From the NCBI GenBank assembly GCA_018873245.2, contig JAEMBT020000009.1, forward strand, positions 17,515,794 through 17,579,793: a stretch of DNA of 64,000 nt, read 5' to 3'. The notes under the pieces were generated by a model. That model saw only the letters and a list, made by a program, of their open reading frames with translations, did not search any database and was not told the origin of the DNA. Positions within the stretch are counted from its first letter, which is position 1. Each line of letters opens with the position of its first letter. Of the stretch, positions 12,363-24,994 are shown in pieces. This stretch comes from Archegozetes longisetosus. Lineage: Eukaryota; Arthropoda; Arachnida; Sarcoptiformes; Trhypochthoniidae. The position numbers were made by a program, and so were the translations under genes.

Positions 12363-14461
12363 TGAAAATAGTACATGGAATAGCACTTTGGAAAGTAGTT
12401 TATCGAACCACTTAATGCATTTTCATTCTTTCGGTTGAGTCAGATGAAATAACTAACAACTTAGTTGTTATGTGTTTGTAGTATAAATTGATTGCATAAA
12501 AATTTGCATAAATTTCTTCAAACTGCATATAAGATATTTAGTTTCCCTCAGGCATTATAAGACTTACTTAAATAACAATATCTGACAAAAGCTAATATCT
12601 GGAGAGAAAGATTTCTTAGATTGACTTTACTTTATGATTCAATAGATAGAGGTTTAAGATGTTAACTGTTAAGATAGAGTTCAGTTTTGACTTATCAATT
12701 AATTTGATTAGTTGCATAAATCTGATTTCATACTTGAATTGATGTTCATAATATTGACTATATTGATGAACAATAAAGTCTAGTCACTGATCACAAACAA
12801 CTATTCACTTCAAGCGTGTTATTCAATTGAATGAAATGATTTATTTATTAATCGAGTCTGTTTTGAACGCAAGCATTACATAATAAGACAAAAAAGAAAG
12901 TTTCAATTATGCGCCTTTACGGCAATACAAATGAATTAATTATATAAATCCATGAAAATCTTATTAATTATTCAATAACACGCTATCAAATATTTAGATT
13001 AGTTCATAAACCAATGTTCTGATCAAATCTATTATTTAAAGTATGAACCAAAACTCAATTCAGACTAAACTACCTCTAATTAATACTATTTTCACACTTT
13101 ACACTCTTGTCTTCTTCAAGATGATCCACTTCTTTCGGAACATTCTGTTGTTCAAAATCTATACAATTATTAAATTAGAATTGAAAACTTCACGACAAAC
13201 TTTGATGCAGTACTAACAAGCTTTTAGTTAAGTAGAGTTGAAGTGAGAACACACTTATAGTAGTTTGAAATTTAACATTAGATTCATGAATTCATTGAAT
13301 TTAACATTGAATCATATTATTCTTATGTAAAATCACTTCAATGTGAGAGTTTGAAGAAAGTTCTACTCATCTATTGAGCCAAATATGAAAGTATGAGAGA
13401 AGGAATATTACAATGAAAATAGAATAAATTATACGAATTTGAATCACAAATTTAAGTTTTCTATAGTGTATCTAGGTTCTTATTTAAAATTATAAATTCA
13501 CTAGTTTTCTTTTCCTTTTACTCTCTAAACGTTCGCGTGAATCATCCAGTTTGTTGTTTCCACTCTTAATAATAAGTTTTATATAATATAGCAGATCTTC
13601 TATTTCTTCAAGAGTTATTCAAATCGCTTTTCTCTCTCCCTCCCTCCCTCCCTCTCCTTCTCTCTCAAGACTTTTGTTAAATTTATTGAAAGTAATTCAA
13701 ACAAAATGAGTCGAACTTTCTAGTTTGATGAACAAAAGTTTGTATAATTTAACTATTTTTGTAAATATAATTGATATTCATGAACCTATAGAATATTCTT
13801 CGACCTTCACTACAGTTGTGTTCGCATTCATTGAAATATGGAACTGGATGCCAAACTCATCAAAAGAATTAGATTCTCGAGCAAAAATTCGAAACCGACA
13901 CACGAGAAGTTCTTTCTTCACCAGAAGTCCTTGAGGACAAGCTTTTCAGTAACAACTCAATCATGTGAGCTTTTGGCCAAAATTTCTGATTTTAACTTTT
14001 GCTCAAATCATTGCATAAATTGATAGAAAAATATTTTATTTGAAGAGTAATTTTTAAGGCAGAATAAAAGATAACTCTTTAATAAACTTAACATAATCTT
14101 TTAATTGACGGATAGCTGATAGCATTAATTGAATTTCGTAATGTTTGGCAACAAAAAGTCGCAGAAGTTCTCTAAGAGATTCTTTAGAATGATTTTGATT
14201 TTTTGCGGTTAAACTTTTTAGGCAAAGATTTCCTGGATTTCAATAGTAATAAATCATTCAATAAATGAGAAAATAATTCACCTGAAAAACGCAAAATCCA
14301 TATGCAGACCAAAATATAGGTTTATTCCAGAATGAAAAACAAAGATTTATACCAACTGAATGAGTGTTTTGCATACATAACATGAATACATAAATCAAGA
14401 TTGGAATTCATTGAATAACTTGAATATCTAATTAGAGTATATTTAAGCTATACTGTTTTGA
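12363..14461. other. Intergenic; pyrimidine tract at 13628-13667
   Basis: No gene recognised. A (CTCCC)n/(CT)n-type pyrimidine tract occupies about 13628-13667. The overlapping frames at 13725-13934 and 13838-14023 read the same DNA in two frames and neither shows a domain. Confidence 0.5.
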
Positions 14462-14731
14462 TCAAAATCTAGTCAATATAATGCAGTAAATTTCAAACAT
14501 TTTAGCTAGATGCTTTAAGAATTTGCATTGTTTAGATAAAGTATAATGATTATGGTTTAACCTTAGGAATTTGAGATGAGAGGCATTTTTGAAAAGCGAT
14601 ACTATTGCCTGACAGACAGTAAAATCTTCAGAGCCATTGAGAACCAGTACTCGACTGGTTGGTTGAAATATTGTGTAATCTAGAACTAGATGCGTGTACA
14701 GTATTTCCTCATCGAATTTTTGGTTGAACAA
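14462..14731 (-). CDS. Possible exon or relic with a leucine-rich-repeat-like motif (unrecognised)
   Basis: An 89-codon open frame that begins just after an in-frame TGA and has no ATG start (first codon counted is TTG). Its base composition is less AT-driven than neighbouring chance frames. It contains LKFLRLNHN, which fits the LxxLxLxxN core of a leucine-rich repeat, preceded by another LxL-type segment (RVLVLNGS). A single core match is weak evidence. It could be an isolated exon, a decayed F-box/LRR-type gene fragment, or chance. No flanking exon could be connected. Confidence 0.2.
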   Translation of the reverse strand: MFNQKFDEEILYTHLVLDYTIFQPTSRVLVLNGSEDFTVCQAIVSLFKNASHLKFLRLNHNHYTLSKQCKFLKHLAKMFEIYCIILTRF

Positions 14732-17208
14732 TATTTCAAAGCTTCATTGATATATTGTATTGAAAACTTCAAACTCGATTTATTTTCTAGCGCCATATTT
14801 TTTCATGTTTCTGAAGTTACTCAAATTGATTTTGGTTTCTATTTATGTCGTTAAATTTTCTATTACACAAAGATATCATATTTCAAGCGTTCAAGTTTTA
14901 AAGTCTTCAGCAAATCTAATTAAAATTAATTAGCTTTACAATAATGGTCAACAAATTTTGATTAAAAAATTAGTGCTATTAAAGTACTATCAATCACCAA
15001 AGTCGGCTATCATTGCTTATGCTGTCGAATAAGAACTAGATAAATCTCTCATTTCATTTAAGACCTAAATTTGAAAAGTATTGAATTTTGTCGTTTTAAT
15101 TAATTAAAGTCAATACGACTTGAAAAAGTATTTAATTAATCAATTTATCACTGCAAATGATTGTCTCTATTATTTTAGTAAGCAATTAGCCATAAAAATA
15201 AAAATTATTTTCGAAAAATATTTTCAATTAATAAAAACAATTTAAAACGTATTTTAATCAAAAGTAAGGCTTGAAAAGACAGATAAAAGTTTTAAGGCAC
15301 TCATTTTTACGGTGCATTACAGTTAAGTCTACATAATAGCGAATAACCATTAAACAAATAACTTTGTTAAACAAACGCCCATATTATTCAAATTGATAGT
15401 GTTTAATGAGTATTTGCTCTTACGGTTTGGTTCCATGTTGTTAGACCAAAAGTACGCCTTAGCCACTGAACAACCGCCCACATTAATGTTCTAAATTAAT
15501 TTATACATCAAATATAAAGCATCAGTTAATTAGAGTTTGCATTTTCTGAATATTCACCAATTCTGAATATTCTGAATATTCTGAATTTTCTTATTTGTCT
15601 TTATATCAAAAGTATTGAGTAGTTTGAAGTTTACAGTCCTATTTTTGAGCTCCATTACGGAATGTGAACTCATATAGCTGCGACTGGTGCTCATAAACAT
15701 AAACGCCTCTACAGAACCATATGTGTTTTGCAAAAATATCAGCACACATTCCAAAGATAATCTCAGAATAATACTTGAAGAATTTGTTTTGCTCTCCAAA
15801 TTTCTAATCGTAAACCACTAAGATATTCAAAATTAGACAGTTTATTGATTTTTTGTTGAATATTGAATACTTTTAGCAAAATCTGCTTTTAGCTTAAATT
15901 TACATTATTTTGCAAACATTTTCCATAAGATTGCTTCCATTTGAAGCAATTCTAGTCAGCTTTGAAGTGGTAAACAATAGACAATAGGATTATAGCAACT
16001 TAGCTTATCGCTAGTAAATCAGCTAAAAGTTGATTATTCTACTGAATTTGACCAACCATTAAATGAAAGGGTTGGCATAAACAAATTGCAAAAACAATAA
16101 CAACTAATCCTACCATTATTAAGGTTCTCATTTTCACGATCTGATTGGATAGTTTTCTGTCTCCAGACAATAAACAAAATCTGGACATAAACAGCATGTT
16201 ATTGATAGCGAAATGACATATCAGTCACAAATGCCTCAATAGATAGGAATAATGCAAAGTTGAACCCAATTTTATGATAAAATTCATAGATTTGTGCCTT
16301 TTATAGAATTCATAGAATCGTGTCTTTCATAGAATTCATTCGAACTCATTCAAAATAACCGAAATTATTTCATCAGGAAGAGAGTGTGGAAGAGCTGATA
16401 TACCGGTTAATAGTGAAATAAAAATGATTGTGGCAATAAATTGGAGAGAAGAAAACAGTGAAACTCTTTGATCCATAAGTTGGGCTCATTACCCAAAAAG
16501 GATGAATTGCAATAATACAAATAGTACAAGTGCTTACGTATGTACAAATGTTTTACAGAAATGGCACTAAAACACATCTTATTCGGACAAATAGCCAATT
16601 ATCTAGCAATAAACGTACAAAATTTACCGCTTTATTAATTGAAGCGACGATTAGGACAGAGCACGATAGACGAATTATTGACGGCTTTGTTGTTTATTGA
16701 AGATTTTTCTTTACAAATCTTACCGGAAGATTGCCAAATAATGAGACACATATAACAATAGCTATTATGTGATAACTACGTGTTCCTCATCAAATAATAT
16801 TCAATAAATGAAGGAAGTGATGTAAAGTTTGAGTTTTGATTCATAGCCAAAATTTGCCTGTATAAAGGGTATCTGGATGAACATTTGAATCTATATCTCT
16901 TTATTAAGTAAGATAAGAATTGTTTGCCATTATCAATAAAACTAAATAATGAAATTAGTAGCAAATTGTCTATTAATTAGGTCGCGAGCAAAGTTACACT
17001 AACAACAATATTTATTACTGACGGAGCAAAACTTTAATCATATAGTTATGATACTTTCTTATAAGTGAGTTAGAGAAATAGACACATCAACAGTATGACT
17101 GTTTGTAAATTGTTTATTATTAACTTACGACTGTTTGACAGTAATAAGAGTTATATAAGCTTTTACTATAGGGATATGGTGAAACATTGATTATTGGCGA
17201 ATATTGTG
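14732..17208. other. Intergenic, no gene recognised
   Basis: AT-rich. The 81-codon frame at 15554-15799 (minus, TTG start, with a terminal repeat reading NIQNIQN from tandem 'attctgaat') and those at 16407-16598 and 16776-16964 have no recognisable domain and I could not attach splice sites to them. Confidence 0.45.
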
Positions 17209-17366
17209 TTCTGAATATATTTCAGAATATATTTCAGAATATATTTGCATCAGAATATATTTCAGAATATATTTCAGAATATGCAGAATATATTTCAGAA
17301 TATATCTCTGAATATGCATGAATATATTTCTGAATATATTCTGAATATGCATCAGAATATATTTCT
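17209..17366. repeat. Tandem repeat of 'cagaatatattt'
   Basis: About a dozen variants of a 12 to 13 bp unit 'cagaatatattt', with interspersed 'gcatga' variants. The array is purely AT-rich and has no coding frame. Confidence 0.85.
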
Positions 17367-19030
17367 CAAAAGATATTCAACACCATAGAAACCACATATA
17401 TGAAGAGAATCTGGCATTAGTGCACAACAACTAACTATATGTTATATGAATAGACATGAACTTCAATATTCATTAAATGACACCATCTCTGCTTATGGTA
17501 GTCATACTAAACATGAGAAGCTTCTTATTTCAGTCAATACGAGCAAAATATCTTTTTACAGACGATAAAGTTAATACTGATTCCTATTTCGATTTGTCTT
17601 ATATTAGAGTCAACTTTTCGGATTCAATTCAATGGTCAATTGTAACAGGTTTCTTTATAGCAAGAGATTTGGATAAGATGTTACTTTTATTTAGAATTTT
17701 TCAATTCAAGTGCAGGATTAGATAGATCCTACAAACAGAAACTTTTCAATTCCAACAAATCTTTAAGAGAAGAATCTAGTATTTACTATTATTAAACGTT
17801 TAGCTAAGTATTTATCTTAAAACAATTATCAGCTAAGAACTAAATAAAAAACTTATAGCATATTTTAAAGCAATATAATTGAAAATTAAAAATTTCAGAT
17901 CATTGTGAATCTGTAGTCACTACAAAATACTTCTCATGAATAGCATTAACATAAAGATCTTATTCATGGCAAATAATCTTCTCGTAGTTAAGACTTTGCA
18001 AACGTATCTATCAAAATTTTCTATCGATTTTCTAAAATAAAAAATTCACATTATCAACTCAAATGCAACAATGCCAATACTTTTAGAGTATAAATATGTA
18101 TATACTTGTATTTAATTATTCATTAGTATCAAGTGTTTAATTTTACATCTTAATGGCAAAATTATACGCATGAGCTCAAAAAATCTATCTCATATTGATT
18201 TTTTTCAAACTAAATTTCATAATACCTATTAGGCTGACAAATATTGTAAAATAACAAACAAGAATTGATCAGAATAAAAGTAATAGATCTATAGCTTTTC
18301 TGACTTCCTTTATTTACACTCTATTCTGACAACAAATTACATCAAACGTGTTATCAATATGACTATCGTTCAAAAGACTGTATAAAATCATTTATTTATG
18401 ACTTTCTTTTTTCATTGTGAGAGTGATCAACGATTATTCTTCGCTGAACGATCACACGCTATACCTATTGTAATCTATAGTCTATTATAAATAAATAACT
18501 AAACTGTCACGAATACCATAGCATTTGTGATTATAATTACGAGACAGCTCTTGACACGTAGGAGAGCAACAATTAAAAAATGAACTCACTTCTCATCTGA
18601 ATCCATTGGCAACAATGTGAATGAAGTTCAAATTACTTAAAATACTAAATACAGTGAATACTATTTTCACTATTGGGACGGACGTAGATATAAATGCACT
18701 CTAAACCAACAATATATCCAAATGGCTTGTACGTCAAACTATTTTAGCTCGAAAATTCAGATTTAAATATCGAGTATTTAGTTTGAATAAGTAAAACGCC
18801 TTAGCAGTGGTGAAATTAGGAAATTTCGAGTGGGTTGCACATGTATCATATTCATTTTGATTATGTACATATATATATATATTTCCAAATAAAACTTATT
18901 GTGTAATAGTTCTAATCTCGAGTTTAGTCTATTTTTACTTTATTTTGTAGTAACTATTGTTGCAGTACAACAAATCAAAATTTCATAAAAATATACAACT
19001 TTATTTTTCAAGTTAGCGAGTAATTGAATC
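17367..19030. other. Intergenic, nothing recognised
   Basis: The 82-codon frame at 17477-17725 shows no known domain. A (TA)n microsatellite lies at about 18869-18880. Otherwise AT-rich DNA without features. Confidence 0.45.
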
Positions 19031-19190
19031 GAGGATACCGTACACTTTCGACCCATACTGGCCTCACCACTGCGCTCCAGTGTCTATTCGTGTAAAACGC
19101 TATCCACTCTTTCAATAAAGAGCATAGGAAAGATATGACTACCTTAAGCGCGTAGGTTCGAACCCAGGCGCGCCGAACTCCTTTTTGAAA
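19031..19190. repeat. tRNA-like / SINE-like patch
   Basis: A relatively GC-rich island in AT-rich DNA. It holds a perfect RNA polymerase III B-box-type motif GGTTCGAACC at 19155-19164, followed by a T run (19182-19186) that could terminate pol III on the plus strand. On the minus strand, AGCGCAGTGG (around 19072-19081) resembles an A box and is followed, after tRNA-like spacing, by GATTCAATTA, a decayed B box. I could not fold either into a full cloverleaf: the T stem around the plus-strand B box has two mismatches. A decayed tRNA-derived SINE, or two tRNA relics in opposite orientation, are the likely readings. Confidence 0.4.
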
Positions 19191-20880
19191 AACAATTTTC
19201 TGATTTCTTTTTCAAACACATTTGAAACTAAATTTCTCTTCTATTTCTAATATAAATCTAAAAATCATACTTTATTCTTATTTACATCAATCTCTTGAAT
19301 GACGTTATCGAAGATAAAAACTAATAAAAAGGCATGACTTTAAAGAAAACATGTCTTAACACTTGAATCTTTTGACATTGAACATGATTTGTGAATAAAA
19401 AAGTCATTTTCTGGAACAAAATCTATTCGCAAAAATATCTACTGAAGTGACAACTGGAGTTGACAAAAATGTCTAAATAATTCCTTATTTTATTTTGGGT
19501 CAAAATGTTGTGAGAAGTCATACGATCTCTTGACAGGACTGCGGAGAGTAGAGTCTACTAAAACTTATTGATAAATCATTCAAATTGCGTTCATGATCGT
19601 TAATTAAAAGTGAAGCCTTCATAACTTAATTAAATTATTATTAACAGACACGCGATTATATTGGTAAAATTTTGGTTTATTATTTGAGTGACCAAATTGT
19701 ACGAATGCTTGGTTTCACTTAGAACAAAATGAATGATTTTCAGACAGATTTTCTGAAACAAAATTGATAAATATTCTGTTATTTTTCGATCATTACTTGT
19801 TTAAGGTTATTGTAAAACATTTCTAAATCCAAACTGTTTCGAAACTTACACTAAGGACTAAGAATGTTCTCAAAGCTATAGATCTGTATAATGAACAAAA
19901 AAACATTGAAATACTATAATTTGTTATGACTGTATATTTAGTAAAGAAAGGTATTAGCATTTCGTAAGCAATAATATATAGTTACAGCATTGAGATATTA
20001 CAATATAACATAGATGCAACACAACTAGCTAGAAGTTTTCTTTCAGCATATCGATTATTTCAAGTCTAAATTAAATTTTTTAGTTGGAATACAAATTTAG
20101 TATTGTATGAAAATAAAAAACAACAAAAACAATAAAAAACAACAAAAACTGTTGCAGCAACTGTCAGAGCAAATGAAACTTATTTTCTATCTAATAAAGC
20201 AAATTTAATTCAAAAGCTCAAAACAATCACAGTCATTATATGAGCAAACAATAGCTTTACAACAGCTAGTATTTTGTTAAGAAACTCTATCATTATTCAC
20301 ACTATCTATTGAAATTTAGTTCATTTCAGTTTATGTTTTGTTTAATATAGTATTGAAAAAACGTTTCATTACAAAAACTACAAAACTTCAAAAGAATGAA
20401 AATCAAATAATATAACTACTTGAAGAAAACTTTTAAAACAAGCCATAACATCGAATAGTTGAATTACGCAGAGATTAAGCTGATTAGTTATTTTTAAGCA
20501 TGCATATTATTACATAGGATGGCCGGCAAGTCTGAAATTTTGATTGTTGCGCCACACTCAACAGTTTCATTTTTCAACCTCTTCCTAGTTACGAGTTACT
20601 CAAAACTTTTAATCTATTAAATTCATGTTAGACTATAATACATTCTAGGCTATAGATAAGAATGCTTAAATAACTTTTTTGAATTAAACAAAAATGTTTG
20701 TGTGTCCCCAGCGCAACATTTGGCTGGTTTTTATGGGTTATAAGTAGATTAGAAAAGTTGAAACAAGTCTACTGACTAAAGTCAAGTAAAGTTAAGGGAA
20801 ATTTTAATAAAAATTATCATATAAATAAATTCTAACTAATTAGTGTTGACTGATACATACATACACACATATATATATAT
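19191..20880. other. Intergenic, no gene recognised
   Basis: AT-rich. A short (A)n(C)-rich repeat 'aataaaaaacaacaaaaac' is duplicated at about 20110-20148. A GC-richer patch at 20519-20740 has weak complementary segments (TTGCGCCACAC against GTGTGTCCCCAGCGCAA) that may be ends of an old foldback element; this is not secure. Confidence 0.45.
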
Positions 20881-21618
20881 TATCAAATTGAAAAGTGAAG
20901 TCAAACTTTTAGATATATACTTTTGTGCATAACAAAGTTTTTCATTTGGAAACTGTACTTTAGCTAAGTTTCCTATTTAAAGGTTTTATCTAATGTGCAG
21001 TTTTGAACTATTTGTTCATAATATTATTAAAATGACAATATATAGTCTATACAGTCAACTAATTTGAGTGATATACAGTCAAGTATATACAGAGGCACTA
21101 GAAAAGTTGTCGTATGTGCTTCTCAAAATACTCTCTAAAAATAATAACTATTATCATATAGAAAATATTCACTCAAACTTCAATTAAATATATTTAACGG
21201 TATTTTGCGCAAATGACATTTGAACATTTTCAAAATCGGTATTGCAGGATATTATGGTTACTTAGCGAGGTGTTTTCGAGCCATAGCTTCGTCCAGTTGG
21301 AAGAAGAGCTTAACTGACTACGTTTCATAATAAAATTATGAGTCAGTTAAGCCCTTCTTCCAAATGAACAAAATTATGGCTCGAAAATGCCTTCTCGTTA
21401 AGTAGCCATAATATTCTGCAATACCTATTTCGAAATGTTCAAATGTTATTTGTGCAAAAATCACTTAATATATATAATTGAAATTTGAGTGAATACTTTC
21501 TCGACGATAATAGTTTGTTATCATTTTTGTAAAGAGTCACTTCATAAACATGTATGACAAAACTTTTTTAGTACCCATGTGTTTTGAGTAAAGTTTGACT
21601 TAACTTTTGAATTTGATA
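20881..21618. mobile_element. Foldback (long-TIR) element with nested insertion
   Basis: Nearly the whole span is one inverted repeat. The left arm starts TATCAAATTGAAAAGTGAAG and the right arm ends with its imperfect complement at 21599-21618. The arms converge on 'cttaactgacta' (21309-21320) and 'agtcagttaag' (21341-21351), with a small inner hairpin 'cataataaaattatg' at the centre. The left arm is about 170 bp longer than the right because of an insertion at 20921-21090. There is no coding frame. This fits a non-autonomous foldback/MITE whose transcript would form a long hairpin. Its superfamily is not identifiable; terminal TA is compatible with Tc1/mariner but the left flank is a (TA)n run, so no target duplication can be read. 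Confidence 0.8.
20921..21090. mobile_element. Insertion inside the foldback element, 7-bp flanking duplication
   Basis: The heptamer TATATAC occurs at 20914-20920 and again at 21084-21090. Removing one copy with the intervening DNA restores the alignment of the left arm with the right arm of the host foldback element. The insert has no frame and no clear inverted termini, so its class is unknown. Confidence 0.6.
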
Positions 21619-22833
21619 GAAGTATCTTTGTACAAATGCAAGCTCGGCATTTCGCAAATTTTATGCTTAACTTAAAAGTGCTATCAATGCTTAAAAGTAA
21701 AATTGAAAGTAATAGGCATTAATGTATAACAATTTTTAATACACAATAAAGATTTTAATATACAAAATAATTAATTATATATGATTTAAAGAATCTTTAT
21801 TACTTTTAATTTAAATGATTAATAAATTTGAAGTGTCTCTCTTACATTTATACATAGATATAGTTCAAATTTAGTTATTTATCTTTTTGCGTATTTCAAA
21901 TGGTTAATTGATCCGTTTACAATTAAAATGACACATTAAAAATATTTATTGTATTATTCATTAGAGTAATTCTACTTGCTTGTATATGTACTAGAATTAA
22001 GGGTCAAAATAGTCAACAAAATGCTATAAAAGTCGATAAAGGGCTAAAAAGTCATTTATGGCTTTTTATGACTTTTTAACATTTATAGTCAAAAAAACAC
22101 AATCATATAGTTACAATGCACAACACACGCTTGTGACCAGACTTTTCAGGCATTCTATCGATTAAAATAAAATCACATTTCAACAATTGTTTATTATACT
22201 ATTATTTTAGCTATTATTAACGTCAAATAAAATCAATTATTGATTTATTCGTTTTCATTAGATTAAGTGCTAATATATCGGGTGGTTCACAATTTTTTGC
22301 TTTGGTATGAAGACAAACTGCAATAATTGTGATACTTTGCAAACAAGTAGTGCACAGCGAGTAATGCTTCAGAGCAGAGCTGCATCAAACAAAACAAAAT
22401 AACAACACATTTTCGCAATCAAATTTTAATATTAAGGACAATTTTTTCAACATTTCAAGTGTTTACTGTCTTCTTCACGCTTTTTAAAAATTCAGATACT
22501 GGAAGAGCTTAAGTCTTATTGAATATCTCAAAGAGAAAATTCACTACTTTAATCTTTGTCAGACTCTTATCTGATTATAAACTCATTCTAGAAAACGCTC
22601 AAAATATTGTTCTTTTAAAGTCATTCTCTATCTGAGCAAAAGGAATACAAAACAAAACAAGTTTTGAAGTGGAAATCAGTTCTTATTACTTGTTGTCTCT
22701 AATATTTTTGAAGATAAAAGTTTTGAAAAAAGTTTGATAGTAAGTAGGCCTATGACTGGCATCAATTAAATAAAATTGTTCAACAAAATGGATAGTTTTT
22801 AATAGGGTCTTTCATTATCTAAATTTATGAAAA
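21619..22833. other. Intergenic, nothing recognised
   Basis: AT-rich DNA with no gene, RNA or element signal that I can defend. Confidence 0.5.
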
Positions 22834-22959
22834 GTCTTAAGTTTTGTGTAGTAATCCAGTTCTTAATTCTACAGATGAAGCATTTACTGTCCTCTGTACA
22901 GAAGACAATAAATGACATTTGTAGAACTAAGAACTGGATTGCTGTACAAAACTTAAGAC
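22834..22959. repeat. 126-bp near-perfect palindrome (hairpin/mini-MITE)
   Basis: Both ends read GTCTTAAGTTTTGT inward, and the two arms of about 62 bp pair with only a few mismatches up to the centre at 'ctgtacag' (about 22897). The loop is essentially absent, which is unlike a usual pre-miRNA and more like a tiny palindromic MITE. The open frame 22827-23174 runs through it by chance. Confidence 0.75.
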
Positions 22960-23163
22960 TTCGACTGTTGTCACCGATAATGTTTTACTACTTAAAATAC
23001 ACGCACGCTTCACACAATTTGATGTTTAGATATAACTGGCTCTATAATACTGGTTTGCAGAGAATCATAAACATTTCAATTGATTTTCTTACCAAAGCAA
23101 AAACTTTTGCACTACCCGATATTAACTTTTATACCATATCAGATGTATCTGTTATGACTAGAG
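22960..23163. other. Short intergenic stretch between palindrome and telomere-like tract
   Basis: No independent feature seen. Confidence 0.4.
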
Positions 23164-23226
23164 ACCTAACCTAACCTAGCCTAGCCTAGCCTAACCTAAC
23201 CTAACCTAACCTAACCCAACCCAACC
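23164..23226. repeat. Interstitial telomere-like (CCTAA)n tract
   Basis: About twelve tandem pentamers CCTAA with the variants CCTAG and CCCAA. TTAGG/CCTAA is the common arthropod telomere repeat, so this is an internal telomere-like tract, either a fusion or repair scar or a chance expansion. Confidence 0.85.
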
Positions 23227-24762
23227 TTTTTCGAGATTATGAATTTTTCTGTGAGAATTGTCATTTTTAAATTAGCAACCCTTTTCTGATGATAAAATCA
23301 AATGAAATTTTGACGTTTGTTCTTGTGATCATTATCCATAAAAAGAATTCAATAGTAAATTTCAGCAGTTCAAATTTGACCACATTCATTAAATATTCAT
23401 TTTGGGTAAGAATTTGAGTCAATATACAAAACATTTGAGGTCAGAAAATTTTATGCAACCAAAAGTGTCAACAAAGCAATAAATTGAGTTGTCAATTATT
23501 TGCAAAAAAGATTTGGTTACGGCAATGGTTATTATTATTTTTGTTCATTGACAAAATAAAATATGTTGAAAATATATCTTGAATACATAATGTAGAGAAT
23601 ATTATAGCTATTAGCTGTGTTAGGCATGAAATTTGTTCTATAAAATATAGAACGAGGCTATAAAAGAGATTGATTAACCAAAATTTGTTGTCATACTATA
23701 TAAAGCTTCGTTAAAACCTTGCAAAACGCAAATGCATTATCTTATGTAAAGTGAATTACTAGCACTATATTCCATAAACTAGTTATTTTGTTCAAAGATG
23801 AACAACGCTTTTTGTATCTTTATTGGAAATTTACATAAAATATTCTAGATATTCTTCATATTCGTGCTTTTCTCCTATGCAAATACATGTAAAGCAATCT
23901 TGTTCAGAGCATGATCGCCATCTAATTCATTCTATTTTTCACATTTATTTTCCAAATACTTCATATAATATCCATCTTTCATCCCACAACTCTTGGACTT
24001 TTCAAATTCAGTTTCGGTTTTGATTGTTTAGAAATGCGAAGTCACCTAAGAAACGTAGACAGACTTTGTGTTATTAAAATGGAATTGTTACCAAGGCGTT
24101 AGCACTTAAAAAGTACTCATTCCTAAAAGCTTATAATAAGTAGAAACGACTAAAATAGAACTAATCCAGTATTCGTCATAAACGAACTGCAAGAGCACTT
24201 CAAAGCTTTTTCGCTTCAGTTATTTTCATAAAGTATTAATAATGTAGATTGTTAAGAGTCTGATTTGAAACTTTTTATCAATAAGAAACATCGATAAGAG
24301 ATATATACAATAAAAATAGTGTCTAGTTATGGTCAGATCACTTGTATTTATAGTAAACATTTGGTTTCCAGTAATAATCTGCTTATTTAAGCAGAATTAT
24401 TGTAAAATTACTCATAAAAGATAAAAAAGATAAAATTGAGTATTAAGATATATAAAGTTTAATTATCAGCGAATGTAGATACGGAGTTCTTAAAATACGT
24501 TTCGCTATCCTGCTTAAACTAGAAACGAGGCAGACAGTTTATAGACAATACCTGATATATGTCTAGTGATCACAACTCTCCAGCTTTCAGACAATGTCTC
24601 TAGCTAAATCTAATTCAAATTTCATTCCTTAGTCCCCCTAGGTAGTTTTTCTCCAGTCTTCTCTCGATTCACTAGTTTTGACACCCCTATGCTTATCAAT
24701 CGAAGACCAATTAGTCATAATTTAAATAAAATTGGAATTGATAAAAATGAGTCACTTACTTA
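23227..24762. other. Intergenic, nothing recognised
   Basis: The frame at 23823-24023 has no domain. No element or RNA signal found. Confidence 0.5.
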
Positions 24763-24909
24763 CAGTTTGAACTTTCCTATCAGTGGAGAAAGTGATTTTA
24801 TGAAAAGATAAGTCCTAGCAGATTATCGTAAATATTTGAAATATTTAATCAGTTAACATTTATTTAAAGAAGTAAATTGAATTTTCCATTAATACGAAAG
24901 TTCAAACTG
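24763..24909. mobile_element. Short MITE with Tc1/mariner-like ends
   Basis: Terminal inverted repeats CAGTTTGAACTTTC at both ends, flanked on each side by the dinucleotide TA (24761-24762 and 24910-24911), as expected of Tc1/mariner target duplication. At 147 bp it has no coding capacity. Confidence 0.7.
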
Positions 24910-24994
24910 TAAGTGAATGCTCTTTCTTGTTAGATCTAATGTTGTATTTATGTGATCAATTAATGACTGAATTGTTCTTCAATTCATATACATA

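Noticed and set aside
15554..15799. 81-codon minus-strand frame
   Set aside because: TTG start, C-terminal part is a simple 'attctgaat' repeat, and no domain or plausible splice partner was found.
22827..23174. 115-codon plus-strand frame
   Set aside because: It runs through the 126-bp palindrome and ends in the telomere-like tract; the first part is forced by the palindrome and no domain is visible.
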